Shown: in pieces, positions 1-12,078 of the stretch
How positions within the stretch are numbered: the stretch's first letter is position 1
Layout: the number at the start of each line of letters is the position of its first letter
Assembly: GCA_029582155.1 (NCBI GenBank)
Contig: CM055899.1
Coordinates: forward strand, 83,608,056-83,672,055
From: Panopea generosa
Taxonomy: Eukaryota; Mollusca; Bivalvia; Adapedonta; Hiatellidae
Direction: 5' to 3'
Length of the DNA stretch: 64,000 nucleotides
Made by a program: the position numbers and the translations under genes
The notes under the pieces: generated by a model
The model's input: only the letters and a program-made list of their open reading frames with translations
Database searches by the model: none
What the model was told of the DNA's origin: nothing

Positions 1-3000
1 TATAGATGCTTTAATGTCAGGTAAGGTTCGTCAGTCTGTCGCTGTAACAACAACTCATGTCCTGTCTCTAACCTATGCCCTAATGTCAGGTAAGGTTCAT
101 GAGCCAGGGGTTGTAACAACAACTCATGTCCTGACTCCTATAGATGACCTAATGCCAGGTATGGTTCGTCAGTCAGGGACTGTAACAACAATTATAACCT
201 GACTTTTACAGATGCCTTAAAGCCAGGTTACTTTCATCATTCAGTGACTGTAACAACAACTCATGTCCTGACTGTTACAGATGCTTTAATGCCAGGTTAC
301 GTTCATCAGTCAGGGGCTGTAACAACAACTCATGTCCTGAATGTTACATATGCTTTAATGTCAGGTAAGGTTCATCAGCCAGGGGCTGTAGTAACAACTT
401 CAGTCCTGACTGTAACAGATGTCTTAATGTCAGGTTAGGTTCATCAGTCAGGGGCTGTAACAACTACTCAAGCCATGCCTGTTATAGATGCCCTTAAGTC
501 AGGTAAGGTTCGTCAGCCAGGAGCTGTAACAACATCTCATGTTCTGACTGTTACAGATGCTCTAATGTCGGGTAATATTCGTCAGCCACGGGCTGTAACA
601 AAAACTCATGTCCTGACGATGACCGATGCCGTAACGCCAGGTAAGTTTTGTCAGTCAGGGGCTGTAACAACAGCTCATATCCTGACTCTTACAGATGCAT
701 TAATGTTAAGTAAGATTCATCAGCCCGGGGCTGTACGGCAACTTAAATCCTGACCGTTACACAATCCCTTATGCCATATAAGGTTCGTCAGTCAGAGACT
801 GTCACAATAACTCCTGACTGTTACAAATGAACTAATGCTAAGTAAGATTCGTCAGTTAGAGGCTGTAATAAAAATTCATATTATGACTGTTAGAGATGAT
901 CTAATGCCAGGTAAGGTTCATTAGTCAGAGGCAGTAACAACTCATGTTCTGACTGTTATAGATGCCCTAATGCCAGGGATAGGTCGTTAGTCAGGGGCTG
1001 AAATAACAACTCATGTCCTGACTGTTACAGATGCCATAATGTCAAGTGAGATTTGCAAGTCAGGGGCTGTAACAACAACTCATGTCCTGACTGTTATAGA
1101 TGCTTTAATGTCAGGTAAGGTTCGTCAGTCTGGGGCTGTAACAACAACTCATGTCCTGACTGTTATAGATGCCCTAATGTCAGGTAAGGTTCATCAACCA
1201 GGGGTTGTAACAACAACTCATGTCCTGACTCCTTCAGATGACCTGATGCCAGGTAAGGTTCGTCAGTCAGAGACTGTAACAACAATTATTGCCTGACTTT
1301 TACAGATGCCTTAAAGCCAGGTTATTTTCATCAGTCAGTGACTGTCACAACAACTCATGTTCTGAATGTTACAGATGCTTTAATGTCAGGTAAGGTCCAT
1401 TAGCCAGGGGCTGAAGTAACAACTACAGTCATGACTGTTACAGATGCCTTAATGCCAGGTTAGGTTCATCAGTCAGGGGCTGTAACAACTTCTCAAGCCA
1501 TGCCTGTTACAGATGATCTAAAGTCAGGTAAGGTTTGTCAGCCAGGGGCATGTAACAACAGCTCATATTCCAGGAATTTAACAACAATTCCTGTCCTGAT
1601 AATTACAGATACCCTATTGTCTGGTTAGGTTCTTCAGTCAGGGGCTGTAACAAAAACTCATGTCTTGACAATGACCGATGCCGTAACGCCAGATACGTTT
1701 TGTCAGTCAAGGGATGTTACAACAAAACATGTTCTGACTATTGCAGATGCCCTATTGCCAGGTAAGGTTCGTTAGTCAGGGACTGTAACAACAACTCATT
1801 TCCTGACTGTTACAGATGCCCTTATGCCAGGTAAGGTTCGTCAATCAGGGAATGTAAAAACAAATCCTGTTCTGATTGTTACAGATGTCTTAATGCCAAG
1901 TAAGAATCGTCAGTCAGAGGCTGTAGCAACAACTCATGTTCTGACTGTTACAGATGCCCTATTGCAAGGTAAGACTCGTCAGTCATAGGCTGTAGCAACA
2001 ACTCATGTTCTGACTGTTACAGATGCCTTAATGTCAGATAAGGTGCGTCAGTCAGAGGCTGTAACAACAACTCATGTTCTGTCTGTTACAAATGCCCTAA
2101 TACCAGGTAAGGTTCGTCATTCAGGGGCTATAACAACAACTCATGTTCTGACTTTTGCAGATGCCGTAATGCCAGATGAGATTCGTCAGTCAGGGGCTGT
2201 TACAACAGCTCATGTTCAGACTGTTACAGATGTCCTAATACCAGGTGTTTTCCATCAGTCAGGGGCTGTAACACCAACTGAAGTTCTGACTGTTACAGAT
2301 TCCCTAATGTCAGATTAGTTTTGTCAGTCAGGGGCTGTAACAACAACTCAAGCTCTGACTATTACAGATGCCGTAATGTCTGGTAAGGTTCTTCAGCCAG
2401 GGGCAATAACAACAACTCATGTTCTGACTTTTGCAGATGCCGTAATGCCAGATGAGATTCGTCAGTCCGGGGCTTTAACAACAACACATGTTCTGACTGT
2501 TACAGATGCCCTTATTCAAGTGAGATTCGCCAGTCAGGGGCTATAACAACAACTCATATTCTAGCTGTTACAGATACCCCTAATGCCAGGTTAGATTTGT
2601 CAGCCAGGGGCTGTAACTTCAATTTATGTTCTGACTGTTACTGAAGCTCTAATGCCAGGTAAGATTCGTCATCAGGGGCTGTAACAATAACTCAAGTTCT
2701 GAGTATTACATATGCTCTAATGAAAGGTAAGGTTCGACTATCAAGGGCTATAACAACAACTCATGTTCTTACTGTTTCAGATGCCCTAATATCTTGTAAT
2801 GTTCATCTGTCAGGGACTGTAACAACAAGTCTTGTTCTGACTGTTACAAATTCCCTAAAGTCAGGTATGGTTCGTCAGTCAGGAGCTGTAACAACAACAT
2901 ATGTCCTGACTGTTACAGATATCCTTATGCCAAGTGAGATTCATCAGTGAAGAACAGCAACATCAACGCATGTCCTGACTGTTACACTGGTACAGATGCC

Positions 3001-4690
3001 ACAATTCCAGCGAAAGTTCGTCAGTCAGGGGTTGTAACAACAACTCATGTTCTGTCTGTTACAGATGTCCTCATGCCAGATAAGATTCGTCAGTGAGCGG
3101 CTGTAACAATAACTCATATTCTGACTGTTACAGATGTCCTAATGCCAGGTGAGATTCGTCAGTCATGGGCAGTAGCAACAACTCGTGTCCTGACTTTTAC
3201 AGCTGCCCTAATGTCAAGTAAGGTTCAACTGTCAGGGCCTGTAACAACTCAAGTTCTGACTGTTACAGATGCCTTAATGCCAGGTCAGGTTCATCAGTTA
3301 GCGGCTGTAACAATAACTCATATTCTGACTGTTACAGATGTCCTAATGCCAGGTGAGATTCGTCAGTCATGGGCAGTAGCAACAACTCGTGTCCTGACTT
3401 TTACAGCTGCTTTAATGTCAGGTAAGGTTCAACTGTCAGGGCCTATAGCAACTACTAATGTTCTGACTGTTACAGATGCCTTAATGCCAGGTAAGATTCG
3501 TCAGTCAGCGGCTGTAGCAACAACTCATGTTCTGACTGTTACAGATGTTCTAATGCCAGGTAAGGTTCGTCAGTCAGGGTTTGTAACAACAACTCATGTT
3601 CTGACTGTTACAGATGTTCTAATGTCAGGTAAGGTTCAACTGTCAGGGCCTATAGCAACTACTCATGTTCTGACTGTTACAGATGCCCTAATGTCAGGTA
3701 AGCTTCGTCAGTCAGTGGCTGTAGCAACAACTCATGTTCTGACTGTTACAGATGTTCTAATGCCAGGTAAGGTTCGTCAGTCAGGGTTTGTAACAACAAC
3801 TCATGTTCTGGCTGTTACAGATGTTCTAATGTCAGGTAATGTTCAACTGTCAGGGCCTATAGCAACTACTCATGTTCTGACTGTTACAGATGCCCTAATG
3901 TCAGGTAAGATTTGTCAGTCAGCGGCTGTATCAACAACTCATGTTCTGACTGTTACAGATGTTCTAATGCCAGGTAAGGTTCGTCAGTCAGGGTTTGTAA
4001 CAACAACTCATGTTCTGACTGTTACAGATGTTCTAATGTCAGGTAAGGTTCAACTGTCAGGGCCTATAGCAACTACTCATGTTCTGACTGTTACAGATGC
4101 CCTAATGCCAGGTGAGATTTAAAAGTCAGGGGATGTAAGAACTACTCACGTCATGACTGTTACAGATTCCCTAATGTCAGGTAAGATTCGTCAGTCAGCG
4201 GCTGTAGCAACAACTCATGTACTGACTATTACAGATGTTCTAATGTCAGGTGAGATTCGTCAGTCAGGGGCTGTAACATATGTTCTGACTGTTACAGATG
4301 CCCTAATGTCAGGTGAGATTCGTCAGTCAGGGGCTGTAACATATGTTCTGACTGTTACAGATGCCCTTATGTCAGGTAAGATTCGTCAGTCAGCGGCTGT
4401 AGGAATAACTCATGTTCTGACTGTTGCAGATGCCCTAATGCCAGGTAAGGTTCGTCAGTCAGGGTTTGTAACAACAACTCATGTTCTGACTGTTACAGAT
4501 GCCCTAATGCCAGGTTTTGTTCTCCAGTCAGGGGCTGTAACAACATCTCATGTCCTAACTGTTATAAATGCCCTAATGCCAGGTGAGATTCCTCAGTCAT
4601 CAGCTGTAACAGCAACTCATGTTCTGACTGTTACAGATGCCCTAATGCCAGGTGAGATTCGTCAGTCATGGGCTGTAATAACAACGCGTC
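1..4690 (+). repeat. 69-bp minisatellite array, about 68 units, left end outside window
   Basis: The whole stretch is built from a diverged 69-bp unit whose landmarks are CTGTTACAGATG, a CAGGTAAG or CAGGTGAG block, CGTCAGTCAGGGGCTGTAAC and AACAACTCATGTTCTGA. Because 69 is 23 codons, stretches without a stop read as repetitive 23-residue peptides containing TVTDALM, GKVRQSGAV and TTTHVL. Those open frames are broken many times by in-frame stops and small indels, so I do not call a protein. Units are more divergent from 1 to about 3100 and more uniform from about 3100 to 4110. The array ends near 4690 in unique AT-rich DNA; its left end is outside the window. Confidence 0.95.
3100..4110 (+). 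repeat. Higher-order repeat (3 x 69 = 207 bp) inside the 69-bp array
   Basis: The marker GATGTTCTAATGCCAGG occurs at 3544, 3751 and 3958, exactly 207 bp apart. Within each 207-bp block three 69-bp unit types alternate, recognisable as peptides with VRQSGFV, VQLSGPI and RQSAAVA. An earlier block at 3142 recurs at 3346 (204 bp, one codon shorter). This is the homogenised, recently expanding part of the array. Confidence 0.9.
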
Positions 4691-5788
4691 ATATGAACCC
4701 GTGTCGCTTATGGAGGTATAAAGTGTACTATTTTTTACTTTGCGATCGCAATGATAGTTGATTATTAAATGAACTTGGATATCAAAAGAACTTTTTTAAT
4801 GTTTGTCAACAGTTATTGGAAATAATAGCTTGAATATGACAAGCATATGTGTTTGATATACATTAATCTTTATTGATTGCTTACCGCGGTGTTTATGATA
4901 GTATGAAAGAAAAGCCCACGTAGTGGTTGTTGATGTGCTGATATAGCCGATATGAGTTCATTAACATAAACTACATATAACAGGACAATAGTTCCTCAGT
5001 AAATAGCTCAGTAAAATCTGACACTGATAGTTTGTTAAATTGCATTTTTTTACTTACTTTTAATAATAAAAGCAATATAATTAGAAATAGTTCACGTAAC
5101 TGACTTCAGTGAACAGGAAAAAAAATATCAATTTGAAATATTAATGAAAAAGGAGAGAAACTGATTAATTGAGTCGAACGTTTGGCAGATGAAAAGATCG
5201 AAATATATCAAATTATAAATTCATTTTAAACACTGCATAAATCAAAATTGATTTCTAAAGAAAACTTGAAGGTTTCAAACAGGTAAATTAGTAATACAAA
5301 CAGCAAGAACTGGGATATAATGTTTCTACCGCCAATGATATGAATGGATATTAATAGACAGCGCTCACCTGCGTATATCGATATAAATATTCAAAACTGT
5401 GAAACAAATAGATCATGACTTACAAAATAGTTGACCCGTGAATAAATTATGTATAAGTCAAATTCAATAATATTATGACGGTACTGAAATACATCAATGA
5501 AAATAATATATAACAACTTTTTTTTTGCTATAAAAAGTCAACCAGATATAAAATATAGATAAACTAATATATTCAAAGTTGAAATTACTGAAATCGCAAG
5601 TAGACGTTATCTCAAGCAAAATCATTGGATTTTTTTATATAAAAGCGACGTAGTTGAACGAAACTTTCTATTTTATGGACAATTTATTAAATTTTAAAAG
5701 CGCACATAATGAACATTAAGGTCAAGACTCTGCTTCTAATGAATACTTCAGCGTTATATCTGAACTCTTTCTATTTTGAATTCTCCCC
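4691..5788. other. AT-rich unique sequence, no gene seen
   Basis: No open frame of note, no tRNA-like box pairs and no tandem structure beyond short A/T runs. It separates the 69-bp array from the first SINE. Confidence 0.6.
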
Positions 5789-6053
5789 GGGCCCGATTAG
5801 TTTAGTCGGTTACTCGCGTGACTGTCAATCCAGGGGTGGTAAGTTCGAATCCCCGCAGGCAATATTCTCCGTGATGATTGATATACGACATTGTGTCTCA
5901 TTATCATTCGTCTCTCACAGTTGATTCAAGCTAAAAAGTTATGTAACTTACGGAGATGGGATGTGCTCGAGTACTGGTTAACCTTTCAGGATCCCAAATG
6001 GTTAGGTTAACTGACCGTCTGTAAGCCCTGAATGACATACACATGACGCTAAA

Positions 6054-6086
<33 letters not shown>
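5789..6086 (+). mobile_element. tRNA-derived SINE, family 1, copy 1, with (AATC)n tail
   Basis: The head carries an A-box-like TAGTTTAGTCGGTTAC and a B-box-like AGTTCGAATCCCC about 40 bp later. The body has GTGATGATTGATATACGACA, a run like AAAAGTTATGTAACTTACGGA, and AACTGACCGTCTGTAAGCCC. It ends in a clean (CAAT/AATC)n tail of about 30 bp. Three other copies at 8391, 17165 and 17716 (minus) share all these blocks in order. A tRNA-headed, tailed, multi-copy element of about 300 bp is a SINE mobilised by a LINE; the partner is not identified. Confidence 0.88.
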
Positions 6087-6266
6087 TTTGTATTGAACCA
6101 GCCAAACAAAGCATCAAAGTTTGTATTCAGTCTATAATGTTTACTTATACTGCTGCAGTCCTTATCGAGGGCTGTATGAGTAACCGATTCCGAGGGTTGT
6201 ATGTTCTTGGCTCTAATATCACATGTTAACATACAGGTTCAGAGAGATCATTTACGTACTCGGGTT

Positions 6267-6478
6267 ATCCATGGCCGAATGTCTAATGCGCCGTCTCAAG
6301 TCCACCTATATCTCATCGCTAAGGTCGTAGGTTCGAGTCCAGCACCTCCAAGAACTTTACTTGCGTAGGAAGAATGGTTCTTCTCAGATTCATTCTGAGA
6401 TCTTCCTCCGTCAATACAAACTGTATATGCCATATATAACCTGAAATGTGTTGACAATAACGTTAAACCCCTTTGAAG
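6267..6478 (+). mobile_element. tRNA-derived SINE, family 2 (V-SINE/RUDI-like), copy 1
   Basis: The head has CCATGGCCGAATGTCTAATG (Leu/Ser tRNA-like A box region) and GGTTCGAGTCC (B box). The 3' part has ATATGCCATATATAACCTGA and GTTAAACCCC, shared with the copies at 16130 and 56507. The central domain is shortened relative to the 56507 copy. Assignment to the molluscan V-SINE group rests on the central AGTTACTTGCGGAAGG module seen in the best copy and is from memory of that family. Confidence 0.82.
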
Positions 6479-6899
6479 AATTACTAAAATTACAACTGCA
6501 GCAAAGACAAAAATATTAAGTTTCTAAAATGTGTTCATTTGTAGATTCACACATTGTCTTCAGCAACGGTACAGTGTCGGAGATATTGGTTATATGTATA
6601 TAGGTGACGACCCGTACTCTACAGTATGTGTCTATGGCACACTATTGGCGGTTTGTTGTATCTGGCTGCAATAAAATCGGCTAATTATTGAGTAATTAGT
6701 TAATATCCTCCTGGTCCGTTTATTGACTTGAAGTAATTTTGGCTTACTGACAAGATAAAAATGTGGGTAGGTGGCTGTAGTCATCTAGTTATGTTTTTGG
6801 ATAAGAGTAACACGCATGAGCTCAATAAAGTCATGATGAAATCTGTTTTAACGTACGGCAAAACACATGGTTTGTTGAGTACATTGGATTGTTAACAAT
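6479..6899. other. Non-coding AT-rich sequence
   Basis: Nothing supported beyond base composition; no gene, no repeats recognised. Confidence 0.5.
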
Positions 6900-7650
6900 G
6901 CATGTTCCTTATTTCATTTAGAATTGTATGAATGGCATTAGTGATGAATTTTGAACATTACGAAAGCAGTGTCATGTATGAATTGTGAATTTTGATGACG
7001 AAAATGATGCATGGAAAATTGTTTATAATCATATCGTTTCTTAAGTCAACATTAAAGTTGTGCACAGTTTGCACACTGAGCAGAAAAACTACATCTCTTG
7101 GGTAAAACATGGCCCTTACTTTAAATGATATTTTGACACATCAGATGTTAACATGAAGCTTGGGCCGGAATCACAGGGATGTGGGTTTCGTCTATTCTGC
7201 AGATGTTAACATGAGGCATAGGCCGGAATCACAGGGATGTGGGTTTCTTCTTTTTTATCATATTCAATCTCTACAGTACTTTGAGTGTCTTAACCTATTA
7301 TAATCATTCAAATTCTAGTAGGATATTTACTGCTGTTTCCTTGTGTATCTGTATTGATAGGAATGTTTTATGCGTGTTAGCTTGTTCAAAAGTATATTAT
7401 TGCCGTCACTTTAACTTGTTTATGCATTTGACGTCGACGCAATGGGGAATGGGTGGCGGAGGAGGGGTGTGGGGGGAGGGGCTATAACTAGTGTTGTTTT
7501 AACTGGTAGCCCGTTCATTTTGCTTTCCTTTTCATTGTATATATCTTGAACATGTAATGTTTCCAATAAAAAAGTAATAAATAAACTGCAGATGTGAACA
7601 AACAATAAAATGTAAGTTTCCCTTCTTTGGTTTGAGTTTATGAACTACTT
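6900..7650 (+). repeat. Unclassified interspersed repeat, copy 1 (second copy at 54660)
   Basis: Blocks such as TGAATGGCATTA, GAAAGCAGTGTCATGT and GAATTGTGAATTT occur here near 6930-6990 and again, in the same order and orientation, near 54676-54740. GCAGAAAAA and CAATAAAATGTAAGTTTC (near 7601) also recur at 54815 and 54893. The 7-kb copy contains extra material, including a 58-bp tandem duplication at 7142-7257 and a G-rich patch at 7440-7480. No coding capacity or terminal repeats were recognised, so the class is unknown. Confidence 0.65.
7142..7257 (+). repeat. 58-bp tandem duplication
   Basis: CAGATGTTAACATGA begins at 7142 and again at 7200, followed both times by GGCCGGAATCACAGGGATGT. 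Only a few substitutions separate the two units. Confidence 0.88.
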
Positions 7651-8390
7651 TCCTTTAAAAATCAAATGTTTCGTTGACCCATGTTTCGTTGACCAATGCT
7701 CTTTTATGTCGGGACGACGCTAAAAAATTAACTTGATTTATTCTTTCATCCATTCTTCATTCGTTTGTATGCAACACGTTAACAGCATGAAATTTCCAAA
7801 CATTTTTTGCATTATTTGTCAATATCCTTTCAAATAAAAACAATAACAATTTGAATGCCAAATTTATACAATAAGATATAAGGTATAACCTAATAGAATA
7901 GCTGAACTATGGAACGGAGGTCTCTGTTTTTATATGTTTGTAATAGTGTACTTGTCTTGTATTGAGCACAAAGGAGTGGATATATTTGTTCTCAATTGAC
8001 AAAACAGTTAATTTATAATGATATATGTTGATTAAATGACAATATCGGTAAACGGGGTTCATTGCCATATGGCATGAATGAGAAAAAAACATTGATGTAA
8101 CCCGAGAAAGAAATAATACCCCGCCAGTATGGACCACCTATCAATTGTGACTTTGGGGTGTTGAACTTATAATTTCTCACTTCGTTTGATTAATGTCTGT
8201 AGACAAATATAAATTATAGTGTTTATTAACCTGGTTGTATCCTAAATAGATCAAATCAATACAATAGAACTGTAAAAATGTATGAGATCCGACAACAATA
8301 AAATACATGTACTATGAAATAACTTGAAAACTACAATATCGTATGCGTTATTATTATGTATATTACATATCCATGCTATAGTTGTTGTGA
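7651..8390. other. Non-coding AT-rich sequence
   Basis: No gene or recognisable repeat. Short open frames on either strand lack family motifs or composition suggesting coding. Confidence 0.5.
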
Positions 8391-8678
8391 TCGGCCCCGA
8401 TTGTCTAAGCCTTAAGCGCGTCTGACTATCAATCCAGGTTTTGAATCCCCGCTCGGCAACAGTCACCGTGATGAATGATATACGGCATTGTGTATCATTA
8501 CCATTCATCTCTCGCCGCTGATTCAAGTGGGAAAGTTATCAGTTACTTGTGGAGATGGGATATGTTAGACAAATGATTAACCGTTCACGATCCCGGGAAG
8601 CAGTGGTTAGATTCGGTAACTGAATGTCTATTAACCCTCGATGGCATTAAGATGATGCTATAAATCGGTCAATCAATG
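8391..8678 (+). mobile_element. tRNA-derived SINE, family 1, copy 2
   Basis: Starts TCGGCCCCGATTGTCTAAGC with the A-box region, then CGCGTCTGACTATCAATCC and the B-box-like TTTTGAATCCCCGCTCGGC. The body has CACCGTGATGAATGATATAC, GAAAGTTATCAGTTACTTGT and GGAGATGGGATATG. It ends near GGTCAATCAATG, a degraded AATC tail. Order and spacing match the copies at 5789, 17165 and 17716. Confidence 0.85.
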
Positions 8679-8689
8679 TAGTTATATGA

Positions 8690-8965
8690 AGTCTGGCGTC
8701 GATTTCAGCAATGTTTCAGTCATATCGCGACGGTCTCTATTTGAAGTACTGGAGTATCATGCCGCAGACACATGGTATGATACTTCGCTAGATAAAATTA
8801 TACTGACACTAGGTCGACCAGACCTATATCTATCATTTAAATGCAGAACACCAAGCAAGAAAGCTTTCGGTACTAATTTTCAATTCTTTTGTTTGACCCA
8901 ACCGGGGATCGAACCCTTGATCTTTAATCAATGGTATAGCATAAGGTTTTGAGCACTGTAGTGCT
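8690..8965 (-). repeat. Possible degraded interspersed repeat with tRNA-like B box
   Basis: The segment begins with a CAGCAATGTTTCAGTCATAT-type block of the kind common in gastropod dispersed repeats, and on the minus strand ends with GGTTCGATCCCCGG, a B-box-like sequence. I could not find a convincing matching A box. The 88-codon open frame across it has no recognisable protein features and is probably fortuitous. Confidence 0.35.
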
Positions 8966-11900
8966 CTTATTTATTTCATGTGCTTGGTATGTTAGCAAAA
9001 ACATTCTTGGCTTTCGGTTCTAACAGAAAGGTGCTTCCCTTGGAATAACTTTGTGAAGCATCTGACTAAACAGTTATCCATAGGTATAGAAATGTCTATC
9101 CGAACCCCCTTAAACCTTATGCGCAGCCCTGTGTGAAATATCGCCTGCCAGTGCTTATATTCTTTTCTCATATGCAAGAAAGAGTGTTCCTCCATGGTGA
9201 AATTACTCTTTCTATTATGAGCAGAAATGAGAGAAAGAAATTTCTAACCTCTGTTGAATTACAGATTTCGTTATTATAAATATGCAAGAAAATGTGCTTT
9301 CGCTGCTATATGCATGCTGAATTACGCATGACACAACGCATTTAGCTCTAACTCACGTGGCATGCAACCTTTAATGTGCAACATTGTTGATATATCAGCT
9401 TTTTCAATTAATCGATTACAAGGTATAATAGTTAAACGTGATTTGTCAAAGACTACTTGAGCCGAATGCTCCTGTGTGAACAGTATACAGGTAGCAACAC
9501 ATCGAGTGCATACCTCAATAAAAGTCTCTTGAAACTGGAATGTCGTCTGATGAAGATGCTGTAGTAGATCTATAAATAAACAACGATGTGTGCTGCACTG
9601 TTACATGGTACAGGATATCGTAGATATGCGTGACGAATAAACAGAAACGTGAAATGATCATATATTTGTATGTGCACATGGACGCGGCCGTGTTATCATT
9701 GCGATGTTTACTTTGGATGTAATGTCGTAAAACATAATTTGCAAATTATTAGGAAATTAACAGTGACGTCTTCTGCAAAAAGACATGATAATTAAATAGC
9801 AATATAACAAATACATCGAAAAATATTTTTGACTAATGATGTCATTAATAAACAGATACCTGTTTCGGATATAAGGATGTAACGCGCATATCGTGAAATT
9901 CGTACATTATTTGTCGGTTTGGCAGTGGTTTAGTGCTACGAGTGAGAGAAGAATATGAAACAGTTATTACTGTACAACAATTTATTACGTGCAACACGAC
10001 ATGTGAATGATAAGTTTTTGGCACTGTGGATTAACCACGATTTGCAGGGTAAACAGAAAGCATGTTAAACCTGTTAGTATGTGGATAGCCTTTGTTATTA
10101 GTCATTCTCTTGCATACAAAATGTTAACCTCTGTTATATCAAGTTAAGACGCCGATATTTCATACACTATGACATGTTTAATGGGAAAATTGAAAACACG
10201 ACAGGGTCCATGCATAATTCATACGATCAACACATATTTCAGAATAAATCGAAAAATATGTTTATTGTTTGAAAAGATTATCTAAGATTTGCATTACAAA
10301 GGATAGCGCCGCCGCGGTTGATTTACGCTTATAAATCCGACTTCGCTAGTATTTAGCCTGATGTGTAATTTGACACAGATGTTACGACAGTGTAGAACAG
10401 ATTGGTATTTGTCGTTTTCTGTACAGTGAATGTATCCAACCGTGTATTTTGAAATATCACGATATAGTAGATAAAAACACATAATATGTGAAACTTGAAC
10501 ATAGCAATTAAGTACTACGCGTTATTGATTGCGTGTAATTATAATGTGATATTACAGTGAACATTTCCTGGTGGTAATATACGAGCTCATGTATATTTAT
10601 GGTGCGCGATTGTTCACGAGGAAGTCAGTGTCAATTGGTTTTGTGAATGGATTTAAAAATAAATGGTATGTAAGCACGCTCTATTTTATTGCGTTGTTAA
10701 AAGTTTGTTACAGCATAAGAAAACACGTCGACTGTGTATAGTGGCAGGTGACAGGTGACAGGTGTGAACATGTTTAATCTGTGGATATATAGATCATGCG
10801 ATTGAATAAGAAGGTATGTTTAATTTTATAAATTGCCTGACGATACTTGGTTTATTTGACGTTCTGTACATTTCAATATTCCTATATAGAATTGTGTCTT
10901 CATAAATAACGTAGATATATTTATTAAGAAGTAGTTGCTGCGGTTCACAGGGAATGCAGTCAACGCAATTATTAGAACATATATTTTATTCATAACCAGT
11001 AGGACAGATATAGAGTTGTATTTGTTTTATCTATGGTTTAAACATATGTACTGGCCATATAAACACATATTACAATATATATATCATGCATATAAGTCAA
11101 ATACAATTAAAGACAAAAGGGTCTGACCACAAGTTCTCTCAACATTAGATACGGCCATTATATTTATAAGTGATACAAGACAAAAGCTTTTCTATAGTGG
11201 ATTACATATAAGCCACAGATAATATTAGCTGTGTGTAGCTATTAAACGTCTTATAACGCGTGTTATTCTCCCAGATTGTTATAGGATTGTTTGTGTTTGT
11301 ATTCTTACATTTGACTCACTGCAATTTAAAATAGCTGTTATTACAATATCAGATCGTTAATGTGACTGGGTGAAGAATCGATATCTTCTTATGTTGCATG
11401 TACACTTTTGATTTATATATTACATCTAGTGTGTATTACATACACTACGATCCAACAATATATGAATTGTTGAAATAACGAGCTACATGTAATTGTGACT
11501 GAAGTAGATTTATGATATGTTTACACAATATCAATTTTCCTAACAACTTCCCACAATTAAATACTTAACCGTTGTGTGTGTCCCTCTAATCCCCTGAATA
11601 TAACATATCGAACGTGTGTACAAGAAAACGCACAGGTAGCATGTAACTAGATACAACTGTGTGTATACAGTATTTGCTGACTTGTTACTTCTTCAACCAC
11701 TTCAGTTCAGTTTTCCCATTGTATAGTATTTGACTTATTCTATATTTCAGATAATTTAGATATATGAAAATATATCTAAGTGCATCAGACACAAAGAGAA
11801 CAATTTATTGTAACAAACTATGATATAGTGGGATTGCTGGTACAGACGTGCGCAATCAACGATTCATTTTATTTCATCGATCGTTAATGTAATGTCATTT

Positions 11901-12078
11901 TAATATGAAACATGACACGGTGAATACACAATGAGGTAACGACACTGATGCTGTGTGAAATATATTACAAGGAGTAACAATAAACAGTTACATGACCATT
12001 GTGTAAACAGTGCAATTATTTAACCCAGTGAACTAGTACGATTTAATTCTCATCGGATTTAGTTAATATACATTTGGT
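8966..12078. other. Non-coding sequence upstream of the 718-codon gene
   Basis: About 3.1 kb of AT-rich DNA without family-like ORFs, SINE boxes or arrays. It presumably contains the promoter and 5' UTR of the gene at 12079, but no core promoter can be singled out. CTCATCGGATTTAG ending at 12060 could act as a weak 3' splice site, which would place a non-coding 5' exon upstream; this is only a possibility. Confidence 0.4.

Noticed and set aside
5789..5880. A genuine tRNA gene
   Set aside because: A- and B-box-like sequences are present but no full cloverleaf with acceptor pairing, and the same head recurs in SINEs with a common body and tail.
8686..8952. 88-codon plus-strand frame as a gene
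   Set aside because: No family features, and it overlaps a probable dispersed repeat with a tRNA-like B box.
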